The translations under genes and the position numbers were made by a program. Positions 56,102-64,000 of a stretch of 64,000 nt of DNA are shown here, piece after piece. How positions within the stretch are numbered: position 1 is the stretch's first letter; each line of letters starts with the position of its first letter. This stretch comes from Flaveria trinervia (lineage: Eukaryota; Streptophyta; Magnoliopsida; Asterales; Asteraceae), in contig CM046442.1 of NCBI GenBank assembly GCA_025506515.1, positions 60,559,376 to 60,623,375 of the forward strand, read 5' to 3'. The notes under the pieces were generated by a model. The model had not been told where the DNA came from and did no database searches. It saw only the letters and a list, made by a program, of their open reading frames with translations.

Positions 56102-57453
56102 TTATGTGGATAGCTTGCTTGTTCTTGTCCTTTAAAATTGTTTTTTATGGGACTTTATAACCCTTTTAAGGGCTGCTATATTCTGTTATGTTGAATCCCC
56201 AAACTTTCAAGGTTATATTACACATGCTTGTGATTAAACCTTGAAAGATATGTATGTTGATATGTATGTTGTTTGGACAATATTTAAAATCCAAAATTTC
56301 AGTTTATGTTGGCTGAAATTTCGTGGGTTTTGAGGGGATTCATTGTTATTTGGGATGATATGATGAATGTTTATATTGGTGCATAACCTAGCTTTTGGCC
56401 TTGTGTTGTTTGGATGATTGCAATGGTTTTATTTGTTTATTCAATGGGGTTGTATATTTATTTATTTGTGCTTTTTTTAAAATGTAATTTATTTATTATT
56501 GGATTATAATAAATAGATTAGGTGCATTGGAAACACAAAAGGAGAAACACAATAGAAACATGGAGCATTTTGGATGCGGTTTCAAGTGGGAGGCTTTTGG
56601 AAGCTTTCTATGTATTTTGTTATGACCCTTAGGAATGCCTTTGGACCACACTTGTGATGGAAAACAAGTGTGGACCACTTTAGATGCTATGGTTATGCAC
56701 ATATGCTATGTTGTTTTGTTTATATTAGTGTGGTTGATAGCATGTATGTGATATTTGCTTTAACAAACCTCTATATGATCTTAACAAACTTATAAATGGT
56801 TCTTAATCATTAAAAGGTAATAAAAGGTTAAATGATTTAATGACTTCAAGATTAAAATGGGTTTTAATCAAAGGACCATAGGGTATCTTGTATTTGAAAG
56901 CATGCAAATACAAGTACATAGAGTTTTCTAAAACTCTAAATATGAAATCTCTAATATTTTAAACGAGATCAACACCGTACTTTTACACAACACTTGAGTC
57001 ACTTGGGAACTCTTAGTGGGATAAAGGTCACCTAAACATTTTGAGGGAACTTGTGATTTCAGGTGAGAATGCCTTATTTGTGGGATAAAGGTCACCTAAC
57101 CAGTTATTTTGGCAAACTCACACGTGGATGTAAGTACGGTATCTTGATTTGCAAACCATGTCAATTGGATCACCTACGATGTGGTTTCCAAATGGTGTTG
57201 ATGGGATTAACATGCCGACCTTACATATGATGTTTCAAGTCGATCCCATATCTCTAGAAGTTGCAAATGGTTGCAATCGTCAATCGTTGACCACCTTATT
57301 AATTTAAATTGTGGGTTAAAGGTCACCTAACCACAATTTAAATGAAATGTTGGATTCTAGATTTTAATATGAAAATGACCTTAAAAGGTATTAATTATTA
57401 AAAAAATGACAATATCGAAAATACTAAAATTGATCTTTGTTAATATTTTGTAG
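56102..57453 (+). other. T4 5' untranslated leader
   Basis: Carries the conserved hairpin at 56646-56673 (arms CCACACTTGT/ACAAGTGTGG) and three copies of the GGGATAAAGGTCACCTAACC motif at about 57018-57037, 57082-57101 and 57313-57332, in the same order as T1 and T3. No ORF supported. Confidence 0.75.
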
Positions 57454-58688
57454 ATGGCCTCCAATAACCATGATAACAATGAAAATTCATACGTGTCTGC
57501 CCAATCATTATGAACGATTCTCCAAAAGGAACGTCTAAATCATAACAATTTCATTGATTGGTATCGAAACTCGAGAATCGTTCTCAAGCAAGGGAGACAA
57601 TAATATATTTTAGACGACCCTATCCCCGATCAACCTTCTGAGGATGATGAGGAGGCCTATCACGATTGGCTTAAGTACACTGAGGACTCCGTCCAAGTGT
57701 TTTGTCTCATGCTAGCGAGCATGACTCCGGATCTCCAAAAGGAGTATGAACATCACGGAGCTTATGACATGATAACCCAGCTGAAGGAAACGTTCCAACA
57801 GCAAGCAAGGGTTGAGCGCTTCGAAACAGTTTGAGCACTCCACGCATGTCGTATGGACGACAACCAATCGGTATCATATTATGTACTTAAGATGAAAAGC
57901 CACATTGACCACCTCGAAAGGCTTAATTTTCCTGTCTCGAAGGAATTGGCCACGGATTTGATCCTTAATGGCCTTACCAAGAAGTTCGAGACATTCGTGT
58001 TGAACTATAACATGAATGCATGGGACAAAAGCATTGGTGAGCTTCAATCAATGCTCAAAACGGCTAAGGCGGCCATGGGTAAAAGGGTTTTACCCATTCT
58101 CACCATCAATGAAGGTGGGAACAAGAAAAGGCCACATCCCACACCCAAGGCAAAGGTTGCCAAGGGCAAGGGACCCGTATGGGGAAAAGGGAAAGGGGTG
58201 GTAAGGGTACCACTCAAACCACAGGAGAAGAAGCAAAAGGTTGCTACTAATGACCCATGCTTCAAGTGTGGAGAGATTGGACATTGGGCAAGAAATTGTC
58301 CTGTCCATCTCCAAGAGTTGAAAGCAAAGAGGGATGCTGGGCAAACCTCAGGTGCAATATACATGATCCATATTGATTTAACATGACATGCTCTAACACA
58401 TGGGTATTAGATACCGGATGTGGAACTCACATTTGCAATTTGTTGCAGGGGTTCAAAAGAAGTAGTGACTTCAAGAAAGGGGATGTTAGCCTCTACATGG
58501 GCAATGGGGCTAAAGTTCAAGTTGAAGCCCATGGAGACTACATCTTGAAACTTCCAAATGGTTTGGAAGTAATTTTGTACAATATTTTGTATGCTCCTAG
58601 TTTGACTAGGAATATTATTTCTGTAGCCCTATTAAAACAATTTGGATATGTATTATCATTTGTTGAAAAGATATTCATGTTTCTTTAA
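57454..58688 (+). pseudogene. gag: T4 gag and protease with nonsense mutations
   Basis: The ATG at 57454 opens MASNNHDNNENSYVSAQSL. Stops lie at 57511-57513, 57601-57603 and 57832-57834. The last is CGA to TGA relative to T3, with two neighbouring CpG-to-CpA changes, a methylation-decay pattern. The zinc knuckle CFKCGEIGHWARNC is at 58258-58299. Protease WVLDTGCGTHICN has DTG at 58410-58418, after a one-base frame change at about 58383. Confidence 0.9.
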
Positions 58689-59847
58689 ATGATATGTTCT
58701 ATTTTAAAGCTATTCCCATTAATGGTATTTATGAATTGGTTCATAAAATACTTTAAATAGGTCATTGTACCAAACTAGCACCAAGAAACTCAAGTTGGAT
58801 TTGAGTGATACCTATCTTTGGCATTGTCGTCTTGGTCATATAACAAAAAAAAATTCAAACACTACAAAAGAATGGTCTTTTAAAAACAAGTGAATGTGAT
58901 TCATTTGATGTGTGTGAGTCTTGTTTACAAGGTAAAATGACTAAGGCACCCTTTAGTGGGACTAACGAAAGGGCAAAAGATTTGTTAGGAATCATACATT
59001 CGGATGTATGTGGTCCTTTTAAGCCAATGAATAGGAATGGTGAAAGATACTTCATTACCTTTACCGACGATTATAGTCGCTATGGGTATGTGTACTTGTT
59101 AAGACACAAAGATGAAGGTTTTGAAATGTTCAAGATCTTTCAAAATGAGGTACAAAATCAACTCAACAAGTCGATTAAAGTTCTCCGCACTGATAGAGGA
59201 GGTGAATACCTAAGTGATGCTTTTCAAGATCATCTTAGGAGTTGTGGGATTGTCTCACAACTCACTCCACCTCGAACACCACAACATAATGGTGTGTTTG
59301 AGAGGAGGAATCAACCTTATTGGATATGGTCTGATCTATGATGGCTAGAAGCACATTACCTCTATCATTTTGGGGTTTCGCTTTGCTCTCCGCGGCCCAT
59401 ATTCTAAATATGGCCCCAACCAAAAAGGTGGAAAGGACACCTTTTGAGATATGGCATGGAAGAGTTCCATCCCTATCATACTAAGGGTCTAGGGTTGTGA
59501 GGCTTATGTTAAGACTCCCACCCCAAACAAATTAGAAGTCCGATCCACCAAGTGTATCTTTGTTGGATATCCAAGAGATTCTATGGGATATTATTTCTAT
59601 GATCCACTGGAACAAAAGGTGTTTGTTTACAGAAAAGGTGAGTTCTTAGAAGCAAGTTTCCTTATGGAAGGAACTAGCAGTAGAATAGTGGATCTTGAGG
59701 AGGATCAAGAACCACACCCGATGCATGTTTGGTTGAAACTAGCACTCAACATGAGGATGTTGAGGATGATCAAGTGGTTGATCAATACACACAAAACGTG
59801 GCAGAAGTGGTAGAACTAGTAATCCACCTGAAAGATACGGATTTTTC
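58689..59847 (+). pseudogene. pol: T4 integrase
   Basis: Zinc region LWHCRLGHI and CESCLQGKMTKAPFSGTNE (58815-58970), catalytic core HSDVCGPFKPMNRNGERYF and VLRTDRGGEYLS, then RTPQHNGVFERRN near 59275-59310. Frameshifts near 58850, 59310 and 59480. The C-terminal part with GYYFYDPLEQKVFV is open from 59583. Confidence 0.88.
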
Positions 59848-61450
59848 ATGGATGGATGCTATGTGGTAGATTCAAATGAACCAACCACATACCACGATGT
59901 AGTGTCCAATTCGGATTGTGACAAATGGCTCGAGGCCATGAGCGTTAAGATGCAATCCATGCATGACAATCAAGTATGGGACTTGGTTGTACCACCTCTT
60001 AACTCCAAAGTAGTTGGAAGCAAGTGGGTTTTCAAGAAGAAAACGGATATGCATGGAAACCTTGATACTTATAGGCTAGACTTGTAGCAAAGGGTTTCAC
60101 TCAAACTCAAGGGATTATGATGAAACCTTCTCACCTGTTGCGATGCTAAAGTCTATAAGGATATTGTTTGCCATAGCTGCTCATTATGATTATGAGATTT
60201 GGCAAATGGATGTCAAAACCGCTTTCCTAAATGGATATCTGAGGAAGATGTCTATATGGTTCAGCCTGAAGGTTTTGTCGATCCAAAACATCCTGATAAA
60301 GTATGCAAGTTAAAGAAATCAATCTATGGATTGAAACAAGCATCGAGAAGTTGGAATCACCGTTTTGATAAAGAAATAATTAATTCAGATTCATCAAAAA
60401 CTCTGACGAAGCTTGTGTATATAAGAAAGCTAGTGGGAGCATCATCACTTTCCTAGTATTGTATGTTGATGACATACTACTATTTGGAAATGACATTCCA
60501 ACCTTGGAAGGTGTAAAACCTGGCTTGGAAGTTGTTTTTCCATCAAGGATCTTGGTGAAGCCGCCTATATTCTGGAATAAAGATCTATAGGGATAGATCA
60601 AGGGGTTGATTGGTTTAAATCAAAGTGCATACATTGATAAAATCTTGAAAAGGTTCAAGATGGAGAACTCTAAGAAAGGTACGGTACCTATTCAAAGAGG
60701 AACGATATTGAGTACGACTCAATGTCCTAGCTCAAAGGATGAGCAAGATAAGATGAAGGCAATCCCATACGCATCTGCTATTGGATCAATCATGTATGCA
60801 ATGTTATGCACTCGACCGAACGTGTCATGCGCCTTAAGCATGACAAGCCGATACCAGCAATATCCTGGAAACAGTCATTGGATGGCTGTTAAGAACATAC
60901 TTAAGTACCTAAGGAGGACAAAAGATATGTTCCTAATCTATGGATCTGGTGATGAAGAAATCGTTGTAAAAGGTTACACGGATGCGAGTTTCCAAACCGA
61001 TCGTGATGATTCACGATCACAATCGGGATACATTTTCATTCTGAATGGAGGAGCGGTCTCTTGGAAGAGCTCCAAACAAGATGTGGTGGCTCTATCAACT
61101 ACAGAATCAGAATACGTCGCCGCCTCGTTGGTAGCTCAAGAAGCTGCATGGTTGAAGAAATTCATTGCCGATCTAGGGGTTGTCCCTTCCATTCAGGACC
61201 CCCTAGAGATCTTTTGTGATAACGAGGGTGCAATTGCCCAGATCAAGGAACCTCGTGCTCATCAAAAGACTAGGCACATTGAGCGGAGATTCATTACATA
61301 CGAGATGAAGTTGAAAAGGGAAAGATATGTATTCGCAAAGTTCACACGGATCAAAACATTGCACATCCTCTCACGAAGCTCCTTGAAAAGGCAAAGCATG
61401 AAGGTCATACTTGTGCCATGGGACTTTGATATTCTAGTGATTGGATTTGA
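59848..61450 (+). pseudogene. pol: T4 reverse transcriptase and RNase H
   Basis: DGCYVVDSNEPTTYHDVV, KWVFKKKTDMHGNLDTY, then shifts near 60075 and 60240. QPEGFVDPKHPDKVCKLKK and SIYGLKQASRSWNHRFD follow. YVDD is at 60462-60473. RNase H is open from 60606: GYTDASFQTDRDDSRSQSGY, STTESEYVAASLVAQEAAW, FCDNEGAIAQIKEPRAHQK; a shift near 61292 puts the last part (VHTDQNIA) in another frame. The unshifted end YSSDWI stops at the TGA at 61448-61450. Confidence 0.9.
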
Positions 61451-62222
61451 TCTATAATTTTGTATTTGGATATTTGGAACCTTTTATTATTGAATAAAAT
61501 TATTTGGTTATAATATTTCAATTAATATTCCAATTTAGCATGTTTAATCCATGAGTAAATTGTTTACTCTAAATGTCCATAGTCGTTCAGACTTGTGGGA
61601 ACAAGTGTGAGGGTAAGATTATTATGAACTTGGATTGGTTGATATTCATAAGGATGAATATAGAGCAATGGGTTGCTACCAAGGTTTATAGATATTTGTG
61701 GGATACAAATATTGGACTAACCCGCATCTCAAATTTTACTACATGGAATCTTATTGATTGATCATAAGTAAATTTGAGTAAAGGTGAATATCATTTGGTA
61801 TCCTCAACCTAAGATACATATTGGGTTTTGATATTCACCAAGTGTCATACCTTGATCTGGTTATCCGCCATCTGAAATAATGGACAGTACATGAGACTAT
61901 GTTCAGATGTGACACAAGGTGATTATGAGAAACATATGTAGTCAAGATGGGATTTGTTTCTCTTATTCGTTGAGAGTTAGATGTCTAAGGCCTGGATAAG
62001 TTAAACCAACAAGGAATGATCACTCTATGTCCTTGGATTTGACATGACATCTGTAACAAAAGGATAGATGATTAATTCACCTAAATCATTTCAAGTAGGA
62101 TACTTGAATGGGATGATGTTATTGAATGGCTATAAGTCATGCGTATTAAGGGTAGTAAACCGTTGTTAGGCGGTATTTACTGCTTGCATCAATCTTCTAT
62201 GAATCTTGTGCAAGTGGGAGAT
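61451..62222 (+). other. T4 3' untranslated region and polypurine tract
   Basis: About 770 bp conserved with T2 and T3, no ORF, ending in AAGTGGGAGAT at 62212-62222. Confidence 0.75.
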
Positions 62223-63155
62223 TGTTGGATTTTATATGCCCAAGACACATAGAACATTGATGCGGTTAGTATGTCATGATCCAAGTCGGGTTATACCCAA
62301 TAGCAAGCTTTGCAATCACCGACAATTATTCAATTGATGATATGATCATGTAATTAAATAATAACACCAAATTTAGAAAATGGGTTTTCTAAATAAGTTG
62401 CATATGAGATGGAACAACTTATTAGGATATTTTGTTCAAGAATATTACTTAGTGTTATTTAAGTTAGTTAGATAACATTAAGTAATAAAAGAGTGTTTAA
62501 GTTATACTTTTAAAAGTTAATTGTACAAACTTACAAGGGACTAATTTATAAATTGCTTGATTAAAATTTTGGGGGGAACTTTGTCTTAAGACAAAAGTTC
62601 GGCCGCCCACCCTCTCCAATGAGAGGGTTTTACCTTCTGGAAAACAAAAGAACTTTAAGAACTAGTCTAACACTCAACCATCTCATCTAACACACACATG
62701 CAAACCGAATTTTGGAGCTCCCTTCTCTCTCTCAAGGTTCTCGGTTTTTCTTGCAAGTTTTGAGAGGATTTGGAGTCACTTTGGTGTTCATATCCCTAAC
62801 AAGAAGAGGTGTTTGCATATTCGCTTGGGGTATACAAGCTTGACGGGTCTTTTCCTTGGAGCCTTGGCTGAATTTTAAGCATCCTACATCCCTTTCTTGG
62901 TCGACTTTAAGCTGGTTGAAAGGTAGTTATTCACAGCTCAATGTAGCTGTGATTTTATGTACATTTACATATGTTTCATAGCTTGCTCATTCACATATAA
63001 TGATCCTTTAATTTTGGGTTTGTTTTAACATATATATTATCACCATAAGAACATGAAACTTCAGTTATATAATCATGTTTCTTAACATATTTCCGCTGCG
63101 TTTTTCTGAAAGTTTAAGAGGTTAAACTTTGGTCTTATGAACAACAAACCCTTCA
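62223..63155 (+). repeat. T4 3' LTR (933 bp)
   Basis: Matches 55152-56084 with a few per cent substitutions. U5 motif TTCCGCTGC at 63091-63099. Confidence 0.93.
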
Positions 63156-63253
63156 ATACTAGGCAATATTTTGAAGAAATACATTTTATAACAACGCTTA
63201 GATTTTATGACAAAAACAAGACATTTTGAAAAAAGGTTTTCAAAGGAGATAGA
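63156..63253 (-). other. S5 post-pol spacer start
   Basis: AT-rich non-coding sequence between the T4 insertion point and the S5 pol stop; nothing further recognised. Confidence 0.6.
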
Positions 63254-64000
63254 CTAATCAAAGTTTATCATCCTAATAGATATAATAAGATGCATAAGTC
63301 TTTGTTCATTAAAAGCTTTAGTGAACAAATCAACATATTGTTCATTTGAGTCAAATTTGACTAGTTTAATCAAATTTTTCTCATGAATATCTCTAATGAG
63401 ATGATACCTTATGTCAATGTGCTTTCTCTTGGAGTGCTTGACCAGATTTTCTGTAATGGAGATGACACTCTTGTATTCAATGTGAGTAGGAGTCTCCATG
63501 TAATTGAACCCATAATCCAACATGTGATTTTAAATTCATTGTAGCTGGGCACAACAACTAGCAAAAACAATGTATTCAGCTTTAGCAGTTGATGTTGACA
63601 CACGAGATTGCTTCTTGCATTGCCATGAGATGATCTTTCCACCAAGAAATTAGCATCCTCCTAATGTTGATTTCTTGTTGATCTTGTAGCCACCATAGTC
63701 ACTATTAGTGTAGCCATAAAGATACATGTCTTGCTTTCTAGGATACTAGAGACTAAGTTTTGGAGCTCCTTTGAGGTATCTAAGGATTCTCTTGGCAACA
63801 ACTAGGTGAAACGCCTTTTGGACAGCCTGATATCTTGCAAAAATCGAGGTTGCAAACATAATATTAGGTATACTTGTTGTTAGATACATCAGAGATCTAA
63901 TAATTTCTGTATATGGATGTTGATTAGTATCTTCCACCTTAGACTCAGGACAAAGATTGTGATTTCTGGGTACATGAGTCTTTGCTGGCTTACAATCCTT
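63254..64000 (-). pseudogene. pol: S5 pol C-terminus: end of RT and RNase H
   Basis: Minus-strand reading from the window edge: CKPAKTHVPRNHNLC, YTEIIRSLMYLTTSIPNIMF, VVAKRILRYLKGAPKLSL, a stop, YTNSDYGGYKINKKSTLGGC, a stop, FLGGKIISWQCKKQSRVSTS, AEYIVFASCCAQLQ, then MLDYGFNYMETPTHIEYKS and KRKHIDIRYHLIRD to a stop at 63254. TNSDYGG replaces the usual S-D-S-D-Y-A-G motif. Domain identity is clear; the copy is degenerate. Confidence 0.88.

Larger units (their letters stand above)
55152..63155 (+). mobile_element. T4: Tnt1-94-like element with two LTRs
   Basis: 8004 bp flanked by a perfect duplication ATACT (55147-55151 and 63156-63160). LTRs are equal in length (933 bp) with scattered substitutions, so T4 appears older than T3. 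Full domain order is present, but gag carries three stop codons. Confidence 0.95.
40116..64000 (-). mobile_element. S5: outermost Sirevirus-like host element, 5' part outside window
   Basis: S5 is visible in three pieces: RNase H and spacer start (63156-64000), spacer with CTTCCGA array (54869-55151), and promoter-like region plus aORF start (40116-40706). They join in this order on the minus strand once T4 (TSD ATACT) and S6 (TSD AGCTT) are removed. Its aORF is cut by S4. Gag, protease, integrase, most of RT and the 5' LTR should lie right of the window. Confidence 0.85.

Overview
This window is plant nuclear DNA made almost entirely of Ty1/copia LTR retrotransposons. I see no host gene, no rRNA or tRNA gene and no CRISPR array. 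The copia domain order (gag, protease, integrase, RT, RNase H), primer-binding sites resembling TGGTATCAGAGC, 5-bp target-site duplications (TSDs) and high AT content point to heterochromatin of a flowering plant. A composite-family plant would fit the style of the elements, but that is a guess. Many single-base indels break every polyprotein; some may be residual long-read assembly errors.

Two lineages interleave. S-type elements (S1-S6) are Sirevirus-like: RT block with GV(S/T)TRSQ, Y(V/M)DD, two zinc knuckles in gag, and a very long additional ORF (aORF) after pol. T-type elements (T1-T4) are Tnt1-94-like: a 1.4-kb leader, a single gag-pol frame, PBS TGGCATC(A/T)AGAGCCGG, and a 0.77-kb 3' untranslated region.

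Layout. S1 (minus, 1-10704, runs off the left edge) sits in the gag start of T1. S2 (minus, 11340-20376, TSD AAACC) sits in the T1 leader. T1 (minus, LTR 21236-22183) sits just past the primer site of S3. S3 (minus, LTR 22205-23006) sits in the integrase of T2. T2 (plus, 23007-34934) is also split at its RT YVDD motif by T3 (plus, 24226-32236, TSD CATTC). T2 lies in the pol of S4 (minus, 34935-40115), and S4 lies in the aORF of S5 (minus, 40116 to beyond 64000). S5 is also interrupted by S6 (plus, 40707-54868, TSD AGCTT), which carries its own LTR-like insertion (44840-46989), and by T4 (plus, 55152-63155, TSD ATACT). The chain S5 > S4 > T2 > S3 > T1 > S1/S2 is six levels deep.

The most interesting signal is in the S-type elements. 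Each carries a family-specific array of short inverted repeats in the U3 part of its LTR directly upstream of a TATA box, and the same array plus a TATA-like box occurs again in the spacer between pol and the aORF. The aORFs of three families share an N-terminal domain. This suggests an internal promoter module, copied from or co-evolving with U3, that drives a separate aORF transcript; in S6 that transcript also has a leader with intron-like borders. The S-type gag stop codons are also followed at 15-20 nt by a pyrimidine-rich AG, as if pol were reached by splicing.
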